Assembly (NCBI GenBank): GCA_937873395.1 | Contig: CALMYH010000166.1 | Coordinates: 1-33,874 of the forward strand | Source: an uncultured Burkholderiales bacterium | GTDB taxonomy: Bacteria > Pseudomonadota > Gammaproteobacteria > Burkholderiales > Burkholderiaceae_C | Length of the DNA: 33,874 bases | Direction: 5' to 3' | Part shown: positions 16,997 to 25,544 of the stretch, piece after piece | Position numbering within the stretch: position 1 is the first letter of the stretch | Layout of the letters: each line of letters starts with the position of its first letter | Translations under genes and position numbers: made by a program | The notes under the pieces: generated by a model | Told to the model about the DNA's origin: nothing | Databases searched by the model: none | The model's input: only the letters and a program-made list of their open reading frames with translations

Positions 16997-18682
16997 ATGG
17001 ACATGACACTTCCCCCCCACACCTCGTTCGGCGACGCCCGGGAACCGGCTTCCCAGGGGAGCAGCCATCCGTCCGACACGGAAAGCCTGTTGCGCAGCAT
17101 CACCGACCGGATTCCGGCCCGGCTGGCCTACTACGACAAGGATCTGGTCTGCCGCTACTCGAACGCGGCCCATGCCAGCCGGTACGGCAGGAAACCCGAA
17201 GAAATGGTGGGCTCGCACCTCAGCGAAGTGGTGCGCCCCGACCTGCTGCCTGAAATCCTGCCCAGGGTGGCGGCTGCGCTCAGCGGCCACGCCCAGACCT
17301 TCGAAGCCGAGCGAACCGACGCGAACGGGCAGCGCCGCTACTACGAAATCCATTACCTGCCCGATCGCCGCAACGATGACATCCACGGCATTTTCATCGA
17401 GCTGCACGACATCACCGAACGCAGGCGCACGGAAGAAATCGTCCTCAACGCCAACCAGGACCTGGAGGAACGGGTACGTGCACGCAGCGCCGAACTGTTC
17501 CGCAGCGAGCAGCGCTTTCGCCTGATGGTCGATGCCATCCAGGACTACTGCATCTATTTCGTCGACGAGAACGGCCAGATCAACGAGTGGAGCGAGAGCG
17601 CCCAGCGCCTGCACGGGCATCGGCGGGACCAGATGAACGGTCGGCCTTTCAAGGTCCTGCTGGCCACCGACAACGCCGGGGAGGACGAGGTCGATCCCGA
17701 CCAGGTGCTGCGGCTGGCCAAGGCCCACGGCCAGTGGGAAAGCCGCGGATGGCGCCTGCGCGACGATGGCTCGCGCTTCTGGGCGCACACGGTGCTGACG
17801 GCGCTGCGCAACGAGGCCGGTGAGCTTCAGGGCCTGTCGGTCATCACACGCGACATGACCGCCGCCAAAAGCCTGGAGGACGTGATGAACGACCTCAACA
17901 AGGAACTGGAGAAGCGGGTGGCCGAACGCACCCAGCAACTGGTGGCGGCCAACAAGGACCTGGACGTGTTTTCGCACATGGTCTCGCACGACCTGCGCGC
18001 TCCATTGCGGCACATCTCGAGCTTCGTGACCCTGCTGCAGGAACAGATCGGCCAGTCGGGCGACGTGCTGACCCTGCAATACCTCAATTCGATCGTCAAG
18101 TCGTCCAAGCGCATGAGCCACATGATCGAAGGCCTGCTCGAATACGCCCGACTTGGACGGGTCGCCGTCGAGATGCAGCCGGTGCCGTTGTCCCCCTTGC
18201 TTGAAAGCGTGGTGGCCCACCTGCGTCAGGAAAACCCCGACCGCCACATCGATTGGATCATCGATCCGGAGCTGCCGGTGGTCAAGGGCGACGCCATGAT
18301 GCTGGCCCAGGCCTTCGGCTACCTGCTGAACAACTCGGTCAAGTACACCCGGCCGCGCGACCCCGCGGAGATCGAGGTGGGCTGGCAGGTCAACCCGGTC
18401 GGTGGACGCACCTTCTTCGTGCGCGACAACGGCGTCGGTTTCGACCTGGAGAAGGCCCACAACCTGTTCGTCATGTTCCAGCGCCAGCACCACTCGATGG
18501 ACTTCGAAGGCACAGGCACCGGCCTGTCGCTGTCGCAGCGCATCATCGAGCGCCACGGCGGACGCATCTGGTGCGAAAGCGCCCCCGGCCAGGGCTGCAC
18601 CTTCTATTTCAACCTGCCCCTGGAGGAAGAGCTGCCCGAGCTGACTTTCCCCGAGTCGGCCATGGCCAGTCTGGTGATCTGA
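16997..18682 (+). CDS. Cytoplasmic PAS-PAS sensor histidine kinase (orphan)
   Basis: 561 residues with no predicted membrane segment or signal peptide, so the signal is probably cytoplasmic. PAS 1 spans about residues 30-140 (ending HDITERRR), then a coiled coil (about 148-172), PAS 2 (about 175-290, ending VITRDMT), and a second coiled coil (about 295-322). A HisKA domain follows with the phosphoacceptor His331 in SHDLRAPLRH, then HATPase_c with the N box LLNNSVKYT (N445/N446), G1 box DNGVGFD (from D477), FVMFQR and G2 GTGTGLSL (from G505). The SHDLRAPLRH form is that of phytochrome-like and related soluble kinases. There is no adjacent response regulator. GGAG lies five to six bases before the ATG. 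The ligand is unknown. Confidence 0.93.
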   Translation: MDMTLPPHTSFGDAREPASQGSSHPSDTESLLRSITDRIPARLAYYDKDLVCRYSNAAHASRYGRKPEEMVGSHLSEVVRPDLLPEILPRVAAALSGHAQTFEAERTDANGQRRYYEIHYLPDRRNDDIHGIFIELHDITERRRTEEIVLNANQDLEERVRARSAELFRSEQRFRLMVDAIQDYCIYFVDENGQINEWSESAQRLHGHRRDQMNGRPFKVLLATDNAGEDEVDPDQVLRLAKAHGQWESRGWRLRDDGSRFWAHTVLTALRNEAGELQGLSVITRDMTAAKSLEDVMNDLNKELEKRVAERTQQLVAANKDLDVFSHMVSHDLRAPLRHISSFVTLLQEQIGQSGDVLTLQYLNSIVKSSKRMSHMIEGLLEYARLGRVAVEMQPVPLSPLLESVVAHLRQENPDRHIDWIIDPELPVVKGDAMMLAQAFGYLLNNSVKYTRPRDPAEIEVGWQVNPVGGRTFFVRDNGVGFDLEKAHNLFVMFQRQHHSMDFEGTGTGLSLSQRIIERHGGRIWCESAPGQGCTFYFNLPLEEELPELTFPESAMASLVI

Positions 18683-18723
18683 AGTCCGCCGCCGTTTCCC
18701 CGGCCTGGTCATGCCGGGCAACG

Positions 18724-18743
18724 CGGGGGCAGGAACGCCCCCG
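18724..18743. repeat. Inverted repeat downstream of the histidine kinase
   Basis: CGGGGGC and GCCCCCG form a 7-bp stem around an AGGAAC loop, about 40 bp after the kinase stop codon. No T-run follows, so it is a weak candidate for a transcript end. Confidence 0.35.
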
Positions 18744-18786
18744 GAGACCTTCGTTTCCGGGACTGCACAACGCTGCAGGAAGAAGA

Positions 18787-18817
18787 AGCGGGCCCCACCC
18801 CTTGAATTGGGCCCGCT
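18787..18817. repeat. 9-bp inverted repeat around the groESL -35 box
   Basis: AGCGGGCCC (18787-18795) and GGGCCCGCT (18809-18817) are perfectly complementary, and the 13-base loop contains the proposed -35 hexamer. As RNA it could end the upstream kinase transcript (though without a T-run); as DNA it could be a regulator site. Confidence 0.5.
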
Positions 18818-18830
18818 CTGCCCTTATGAT
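18802..18830 (+). promoter_or_regulatory. groESL promoter (sigma-70 type, with sigma-32-like features)
   Basis: TTGAAT (18802-18807), a 17-bp spacer and TATGAT (18825-18830) form a good housekeeping promoter whose last -10 base is the first base of the CIRCE operator. The same DNA also reads CTTGAAT-N13-CCCTTATGAT, close to the heat shock sigma-32 pattern CTTGAAA-N11-16-CCCCATNT, so dual use is possible. Confidence 0.65.
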
Positions 18831-18856
18831 TAGCACTCGCTGGGATTGAGTGCTAA
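18830..18856. promoter_or_regulatory. CIRCE operator for the HrcA repressor
   Basis: TTAGCACTC, nine bases, then GAGTGCTAA: both arms match the CIRCE consensus exactly and the spacing is the canonical 9-9-9. HrcA bound here represses groESL until heat shock. It directly abuts the -10 box and lies 87 bp before the groES start codon. Confidence 0.97.
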
Positions 18857-18879
18857 CAACACCGCTTCCACATCCATCC

Positions 18880-18903
18880 ACGCCAGACCGGCCGGTCTGG
18901 CGT
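18880..18903. repeat. 24-bp perfect palindrome in the groES leader
   Basis: Positions 18880-18903 are a perfect palindrome centred between 18891 and 18892; the left arm is ACGCCAGACCGG. In the mRNA it would form a hairpin of about ten base pairs with a minimal loop, 40 bp before groES, just after CIRCE. It could stabilise the heat shock transcript, attenuate it, or be a second operator. Confidence 0.7.
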
Positions 18904-18943
18904 CTTGTCTGATGTCACCAACCATTCTCATTCAGGAGATGCA

Positions 18944-19234
18944 ATGAAACTTCGTCCTCTCGCCGATCGCGTGATCGTCAAGCGCCTGGAAAACGAAACC
19001 AAGACCGCTTCGGGCATCGTGATCCCCGACAACGCCGCCGAAAAGCCCGACCAGGGTGAGGTGCTGGCTGTCGGCCCGGGCAAGACCAACGACAAGGGCG
19101 AAACCAAGGCCCTCAGCGTCAAGGTGGGCGATCGCGTGCTGTTCGGCAAGTACAGCGGCCAGACCGTCAAGGTCGACGGCGACGAGTTGCTGGTCATGAA
19201 AGAAGACGACCTGTTCGCGGTCGTTGAAAAGTGA
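18944..19234 (+). CDS. groES: Co-chaperonin GroES
   Basis: Ten-kilodalton lid of the GroEL folding chamber. 96 residues: the N-terminal [13 protein letters not shown] strand, the mobile loop [16 protein letters not shown] that touches GroEL, and the C-terminal [18 protein letters not shown]. The ATG at 18944 follows AGGAG by five bases; an upstream in-frame extension is part of the leader and not family-like. It is the first gene of the CIRCE-controlled groESL operon; groEL begins 122 bp later, and the gap holds three consecutive stem-loops, the first of which includes the groES stop codon. Confidence 0.98.
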   Translation: MKLRPLADRVIVKRLENETKTASGIVIPDNAAEKPDQGEVLAVGPGKTNDKGETKALSVKVGDRVLFGKYSGQTVKVDGDELLVMKEDDLFAVVEK

Positions 19235-19297
19235 TCGCGCAGCGATCACTTTCGTCGCAGGCTAACTTGGCGCAGCCAAGTTAAGGGCCACCGGCCC
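19228..19297 (+). promoter_or_regulatory. Three tandem stem-loops between groES and groEL
   Basis: First: an 11-bp perfect stem, 19228-19238 with 19242-19252, GCA loop, spanning the groES stop codon. Second: TAACTTGGC/GCCAAGTTA (19263-19271 with 19275-19283), also with a GCA loop. Third: GGGCC/GGCCC (19285-19289 with 19293-19297). None has a proper terminator T-tract, although TTT follows the first. They may set the groES to groEL ratio through processing, partial termination or mRNA protection. Confidence 0.6.
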
Positions 19298-19335
19298 GGC
19301 CGAAGACAAAAGCAGGTCGCACACCAACCCCTTGA

Positions 19336-21003
<1,668 letters not shown>

Positions 21004-21050
21004 TGGCCTGAGCCGGTCGGAGGGCTGCGGCCCTCCCATCGCCGACATAG

Positions 21051-21091
21051 AATCCCCGGCGGACCGTGCGTCCGCCGGGGATTTTTCTTTT
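21051..21091 (+). terminator. Rho-independent terminator of groESL
   Basis: A 14-bp perfect stem (21051-21064 with 21070-21083) around a CGTGC loop runs into TTTTTCTTTT. A smaller hairpin, GGAGGGC/GCCCTCC (21019-21025 with 21030-21036), precedes it. It lies 48 bp after the groEL stop. Confidence 0.95.
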
Positions 21092-21120
21092 GGCCGCCCC
21101 CCGGAGCCACCCGACACCAC

Positions 21121-22047
21121 ATGTCCCCTGCCTCTGCCTCCGACACGCCCGCAGTGGCCGAAGAACGCCGGGTGCTGCGGGCACCGGGCGCCGACGTCAT
21201 CTATCGCATCCGGCGCACCCACGCCATTGCTCCGGGCGCGCCGATCGTCTTCCTGCACGGGCTGGCCAGCAACATGTCGCGCTGGTCGGAGCTCACGCGC
21301 CTGACCACGCTGTCGCAGCGGCACGACCTGATCCGCATCGACCTGCTCGGGCACGGGGAATCGATGACCCGACGTCCTTTCGACACCCGCTGCTGGCGCG
21401 AGGACCTGCGCCTGCTGCTCGACAGCGAAGGCGCGACCACGGCCTACCTGGTCGGGCACAGCCTGGGCGCCACCGTGGCGATGGATTTTGCTGCCGCCCT
21501 GCCCGCGCGTGTGGCCGGGCTGGTCCTGATCGACCCGGTGTTCCGGGAAGCGGTGGTGCCCGAAAAGCGGCACCTTGTGCTCGGTGGTCCGGTGTTTCAG
21601 GCCGCGGCCCGTCTGCTGCGGGTTTTCAACCGGCTCGGCCTGCACCGGCGGCACCTGCCACCGCTGGACCTGGAGCGGCTGGACCAGCAGGCCCGCGCCG
21701 CGCTGGCCGACCCCGACCCGGCGCGACTCGAGGCCTTCGTAAGGCATTACAGCTCCGCGCGCGAAGACCTGCGCCACATTCCGCACGCCAACTACCTGCA
21801 GGATCTGGTGGAGATGTTCCGCCCCCTGCCCTGCCTGAGCACGGTCAGCGCCCCGGTGCTGGTGCTGCGATCGACCATCGCCGGCTTCCAGATCGAGGGC
21901 GAGGTCGCGCGCCGGCTGGCCGAATTCCCCCAGGTCCGCGTCGAGCCCGTCGACTGCCACCACTGGCCGGTGACCGAACGCCCGCTGGAAGTCAGGCGGT
22001 GGATCGAGGAATGGATTGACGAAATGGAAAAAGCCGTCAGGTCCTGA
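21121..22047 (+). CDS. Alpha/beta hydrolase fold protein
   Basis: 308 residues, no signal peptide, probably cytoplasmic. The oxyanion region is FLHGLASN (about 44-51), followed by IDLLGHGES (about 73-81). The nucleophile elbow is GHSLG with Ser114 and the catalytic His is in CHHWPVTE (His280 or 281). An acidic residue at the usual place after strand 6 is not obvious in VLVLRSTIAGFQIEG, so the third triad member is uncertain. A helical lid with many Arg and Leu lies at about 150-230. The substrate cannot be inferred. The start has no close ribosome binding site (GGAG is about 14 bases away). The gene begins 30 bp after the groESL terminator and is convergent with the flavoprotein gene. Confidence 0.88.
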   Translation: MSPASASDTPAVAEERRVLRAPGADVIYRIRRTHAIAPGAPIVFLHGLASNMSRWSELTRLTTLSQRHDLIRIDLLGHGESMTRRPFDTRCWREDLRLLLDSEGATTAYLVGHSLGATVAMDFAAALPARVAGLVLIDPVFREAVVPEKRHLVLGGPVFQAAARLLRVFNRLGLHRRHLPPLDLERLDQQARAALADPDPARLEAFVRHYSSAREDLRHIPHANYLQDLVEMFRPLPCLSTVSAPVLVLRSTIAGFQIEGEVARRLAEFPQVRVEPVDCHHWPVTERPLEVRRWIEEWIDEMEKAVRS

Positions 22048-22069
22048 ACGGCTGCGCCTGCGCGTCCGA

Positions 22070-23347
22070 TCAGACCGGGGCTTCGGCCAGCCGTTCGAGG
22101 TGGTCGGCAATCGCCCGCGCGATGGGCGCCTTGCCGTCCACCGTCCGCTCGGCTTCGGCCGTGAGCAGGTGGGCCCGCTGCTCCTCGCCCCGGGTCTCTG
22201 CACCGCGTGTGGCCACGACCAGGCTGGCGCGGCCCAGACGGCGCCGCGCCACGGCCAGCAGCTCGTCGGTGGACACCTGCTCCAGGTACTTGAAGGCGAC
22301 GCAGTGCATGGCCGGGTCGGCCGCGCAGGCCAGGTCGATCACCTTCTCGGTCGGCACCAGCTCCAGGTGAAGCGCCGGCTGGCCGGACGCGATCTTGCCG
22401 GCCACCGGCGCGCGCGGCCGGTAGTCGGCCACCCCGGCCGAGAACACGCCGGCAAACAGCCCCTGGCGCACCCGGTCCAGGCACAGATCACGGTAGTCGT
22501 CGTAGCTGCGTGCGATGGTGGTGGGCACCGGCGCCTTGGGCCGCCAGGCCCCGTCGCCCAGCAGCAGCTCGGCGTCGGCGCCGCGCCAGACCAGCTCCTC
22601 GGCCACCAGCGCACCGAGGCGCCCCCGGAAACGGTTGAGGATGCGCCGCACCCCGTCGATGGGCACCGGTGTCGGCCCTGCCGTCACCAGGATGCGTCGA
22701 CCCCGCAGCGCTGAACGGCTCAGGGCCCGCCCCACCGCCACGCACAGCAGCTCGGTATCGGGCAGGTTGTGTTTGCCGTAGGCGTCCCTGGGCGCCACGA
22801 AGCGAACGCCCAGGGCATGCAGCTGGCGTGCATTGCGCTCCAGCACGCTGTTGTGCAGGGTGCCGTGCATGGTCGGCGCCACCAGGATCTGCGTGCGGCC
22901 CTGCTCCATGCGCCCCAGCGCCGAAGCCAGCGCCGAGGTGACCACCGTGTCCGCGATGCCGGCCGCCATCTTGGCCATGGTGTTGTGGGTGGCCGGCGCC
23001 ACCAGGTAGGCGTCAAACGGGGTACCGTCCGACAGGTGCTCGGCGGCCCAGGTCAGATGGCTGACCACCGGATGGCAGGTGGCCCATTCGAGGGCCTCAC
23101 GCGCCACGTAGCGCAGCGCGTCGTCGGAGGCAAAGGCCACCACCTCGGCACCATGCCTGCGCAGGCCACGGGCCAGTTCGGGGGTCTTCATGGCGGCGAT
23201 GCCACCGGTCACCAGCAGGGCGATGCGCCGCCCCTGGAGGCGGTCGGAGGCCAGGGGCACATCGTGGTCGCCCATGGAGCTGGGCGTGGGCGGGGCGAAG
23301 TCCCAGTCGAATCGGATCATGTCAGGGGCGGGGGCGGAACGGGTCAT
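22070..23347 (-). CDS. Diverged CoaBC-like flavoprotein (PPC decarboxylase/synthetase fold)
   Basis: 425 residues. A 38-residue N-terminal extension precedes a flavoprotein (HFCD) domain: RRIALLVTGGIAAMKTPELA at 40-59, His104 in AEHL, LVAPATHNTMAKMAAGIAD at 115-133. A DFP/CoaB-like ligase domain follows: RRILVTAGPTPVPIDGVRRI at 217-236, VADYR at 306-310 and K318. It differs from typical bacterial CoaBC: the PXMN motif is PTMH (158-161), and the Cys motif that covers the active site is absent (PRDAYGKHNLPDTE instead). This recalls archaeal-type CoaBC enzymes. It may be a paralogue with another substrate, with a standard coaBC elsewhere. The ATG overlaps the stop of the upstream transglutaminase-like gene (ATGA), so both are coupled. 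Confidence 0.8.
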   Translation of the reverse strand: MTRSAPAPDMIRFDWDFAPPTPSSMGDHDVPLASDRLQGRRIALLVTGGIAAMKTPELARGLRRHGAEVVAFASDDALRYVAREALEWATCHPVVSHLTWAAEHLSDGTPFDAYLVAPATHNTMAKMAAGIADTVVTSALASALGRMEQGRTQILVAPTMHGTLHNSVLERNARQLHALGVRFVAPRDAYGKHNLPDTELLCVAVGRALSRSALRGRRILVTAGPTPVPIDGVRRILNRFRGRLGALVAEELVWRGADAELLLGDGAWRPKAPVPTTIARSYDDYRDLCLDRVRQGLFAGVFSAGVADYRPRAPVAGKIASGQPALHLELVPTEKVIDLACAADPAMHCVAFKYLEQVSTDELLAVARRRLGRASLVVATRGAETRGEEQRAHLLTAEAERTVDGKAPIARAIADHLERLAEAPV

Positions 23348-24444
23348 GTTAACCGGTGATCGGCCTGCGAAGCCGGCAGCGCCACGTCACTCCCGTCCGC
23401 CGGGATGTCCTTCCCTGGCCACGACAGGGGCTGCAGGCGCTGCGTCCAGACATGGTGCAGGCCGTGAACCTTGTCGAGGCGGGTATTGAGGGCCTCGAAG
23501 TGGTGCACCTCGAAGCGGCTGCGCTTGTTCAGCGTGCCGATCAGGTCCGGCCGGACTTCCACGTCGAACGGATCGAGTCCGACGATGCCCGCCACCGGGT
23601 GGAAGGGCTGTCCGACACCGAAGCGGGTGTGGCCGTGTGGTGCGAGGGAAGGATCGGCCTCGATGAAGAGGCGGATGGTTTCGTCGGAGAAGGACGCATC
23701 GGCCACCAGCCATTGCCCCTCCAGTAACACGGCAGCGCAGTAGTGCCGCACCCGCGCACGCATCAGCGGCACCCAGCGGGCCGGCATGAGCAGGGACAGC
23801 ACGCGCATGGGCAGCTCGATCTCGATGAAACCGGCCTGCAGACCCAGTGCGCGCCAGAGCGCCACCTGCAGGTGGGCCTTGGCGGTGCACACGCCCGCAC
23901 CCCGCAGCAGGGTGTCGGAGGCGCGCTCGTGCCAGCCCCCGAAGCGGTAAGGCATGCGCTGCACGAAACGGAACACCGCCTCGGCCGAGGCGGCCGGACT
24001 GTCGCCCCGCAGGCGGGCGGCGGCGTGCCGGATCAGCGGGTGCTCGTGGTTGCAGGGGTTTTCGGCCGGGGGCAGACGAAAGCTGGCCAAGGCGGCCTGC
24101 TCGGCGGCTTCCGCCGCCATCAGCGCGTCCAGCAGGTGCGTCTGGCCCGCCCCGACACCGGCCGTCAAGGTCCAGATGCGGGCGCCATGCTCACCGGCAC
24201 GCAGCGGCCCCGGCACATCCAGCAGGTGGTTGCCAGGGCCCCACCAGCGCGAGTCGCCCGACAACTGGCCCCGCAGCAGGACGGTCAGGCTGCCCTGGGG
24301 CAAGACCAGACTGCCGCCGGGCAGCAGGGTCAGGACACGGCCCCGCCCGAACACCTCATGGGCACGGCGCCCCAGGTAGAGCCCGAGCACGGACTCGACA
24401 AAGTCGACACGGGTGTCGGACGGATCGGGCCAAGCCATCATCAT
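23344..24444 (-). CDS. Transglutaminase-like protein with a possible cNMP-binding-like N-terminus
   Basis: 366 residues, no signal peptide or membrane segment. The C-terminal two-thirds hold a transglutaminase-like cysteine-protease core: Cys186 in GAGVCTAKAHLQ, His234 in RVRHYCAAVLL and Asp249 in WLVADASF, the order and spacing of the Cys-His-Asp triad. The N-terminal 100 residues (GRGRVLTLLPGGSLVLPQGS through WWGPGNHLLDVPGPLRAGE) read like the beta-roll of a cyclic-nucleotide-binding or cupin domain, but without a convincing phosphate-binding cassette, so that is tentative. Three consecutive ATG codons begin the gene after an AGGA. It is the first gene of a two-gene operon with the CoaBC-like flavoprotein. 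I do not know its function. Confidence 0.8.
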   Translation of the reverse strand: MMMAWPDPSDTRVDFVESVLGLYLGRRAHEVFGRGRVLTLLPGGSLVLPQGSLTVLLRGQLSGDSRWWGPGNHLLDVPGPLRAGEHGARIWTLTAGVGAGQTHLLDALMAAEAAEQAALASFRLPPAENPCNHEHPLIRHAAARLRGDSPAASAEAVFRFVQRMPYRFGGWHERASDTLLRGAGVCTAKAHLQVALWRALGLQAGFIEIELPMRVLSLLMPARWVPLMRARVRHYCAAVLLEGQWLVADASFSDETIRLFIEADPSLAPHGHTRFGVGQPFHPVAGIVGLDPFDVEVRPDLIGTLNKRSRFEVHHFEALNTRLDKVHGLHHVWTQRLQPLSWPGKDIPADGSDVALPASQADHRLT

Positions 24445-24483
24445 GGACGCATCCTAGCGAGACTCATGCCGGCCCGGCGACGC

Positions 24484-24505
24484 CCCCTGTCAGATCTGAC
24501 AGGGG
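24484..24505. repeat. 22-bp perfect palindrome upstream of the transglutaminase-like operon
   Basis: Positions 24484-24505 form a perfect palindrome; the left half is CCCCTGTCAGA. It lies 40 bp before the first ATG of the transglutaminase-like gene and 33 bp after the tal stop codon. With no T-run it is a poor intrinsic terminator for tal; it could be an operator for the downstream operon. Confidence 0.65.
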
Positions 24506-24537
24506 CCTGAACGGCCACTGCCCTGCGGCCCGGCCGA

Positions 24538-25485
24538 TCACACGGACTGCATCAGCTTTTCCAGCTTGAAGGTGTCCGCGGCAAAGGCGCGGATGCCCTC
24601 GGCCAGCTTCTCGGTCGCCATCGCGTCCTCGTTGAGGGCGTAGCGGAAACCGGCCTCGTCGTAGGTCACAAAGGCCTGGTCGCCGCGCTTCGACACCTCC
24701 GGATCCAGTGCACGCGCCAGCGGCGCGTCCGTGGCGGACAGCTGGGCCAGCAGCTCCGGGCTGATGGTCAGCAGGTCACAGCCGGCCAGCGCGGTGATCT
24801 GGCCGACGTTGCGGAAGCTGGCGCCCATCACCTCGGTCTCGATGCCGAACTTCTTGTAGAAATCGTAGATGCGGCGCACCGAGAGCACCCCGGGGTCGTT
24901 GGCCCCGGCCATCGCGGCTTCGTCCCAGCCGGCGCCGGCCTGCTTCTTGTACCAGTCGTAGATGCGACCGACAAAGGGCGAGATGAGCTGGACCTTGGCC
25001 TGGCCACAGGCGACCGCCTGGCAGAAGCTGAAGAGCAGCGTGAGGTTGGTGTGGATGCCGTCGCGTTCGAGCCGGGCCGCCGCCTGGATGCCTTCCCAGG
25101 TCGAGGCGATCTTGATCAGGATGCGGTCGACGTGCACACCCTCGCCCTGGTAGAGGTCGATGATGCGCCGGGCGCGCGTGACGGTGGCTTCGGTGTCGAA
25201 GCTCAGGCGCGCGTCCACCTCGGTCGAGACGCGCCCCGGGATGAGCTGCAGGATCTCGCAGCCGAAGCGCACCAGCAGCCGGTTCATGGTCTCGTCCAGG
25301 CCCTGGGCGCCGTAGCGCTGCACCGTCTCCTTGAGCAGGTGGGCGTACTCGGGCTTCTGGACCGCCTTGAGGATGAGCGACGGATTGGTGGTGGCGTCGC
25401 GCGGGGCGTAGGCGGCGATCTGGTGAAAGTCGCCGGTGTCGGCCACCACGGTGGTGAACTGTTTGAGGGCGTCGAGCTGGTTCAT
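24538..25485 (-). CDS. tal: Transaldolase (TalB type)
   Basis: Transfers a dihydroxyacetone unit in the non-oxidative pentose phosphate pathway. 315 residues. The Schiff-base lysine is K125 in [14 protein letters not shown]16 in ADTGDF and the [10 protein letters not shown] block complete the classic TalB active site. Other family blocks are [14 protein letters not shown] and the C-terminal [22 protein letters not shown]. It is divergent from an RpiR-family regulator with only 59 bp between start codons. That gap carries an inverted repeat likely to be the regulator's operator. The ribosome binding site is weak. Confidence 0.97.
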   Translation of the reverse strand: MNQLDALKQFTTVVADTGDFHQIAAYAPRDATTNPSLILKAVQKPEYAHLLKETVQRYGAQGLDETMNRLLVRFGCEILQLIPGRVSTEVDARLSFDTEATVTRARRIIDLYQGEGVHVDRILIKIASTWEGIQAAARLERDGIHTNLTLLFSFCQAVACGQAKVQLISPFVGRIYDWYKKQAGAGWDEAAMAGANDPGVLSVRRIYDFYKKFGIETEVMGASFRNVGQITALAGCDLLTISPELLAQLSATDAPLARALDPEVSKRGDQAFVTYDEAGFRYALNEDAMATEKLAEGIRAFAADTFKLEKLMQSV

Positions 25486-25518
25486 GGCCGCATTATCGGA
25501 TCAGAGCGTTTCATGATT

Positions 25519-25540
25519 CGATGTAACTCGATTACCATCG
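25519..25540. promoter_or_regulatory. Candidate operator between tal and the RpiR-family regulator
   Basis: CGATGTAA, five bases, TTAC, one base, ATCG: an inverted repeat with a single bulged base that ends five bases before the regulator's ATG. The GTAA-N5-TTAC core resembles the TGTAAT-type sites bound by HexR-like RpiR proteins. A repressor bound here would cover the regulator's own start and could also control tal. Confidence 0.5.
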
Positions 25541-25544
25541 GAGC

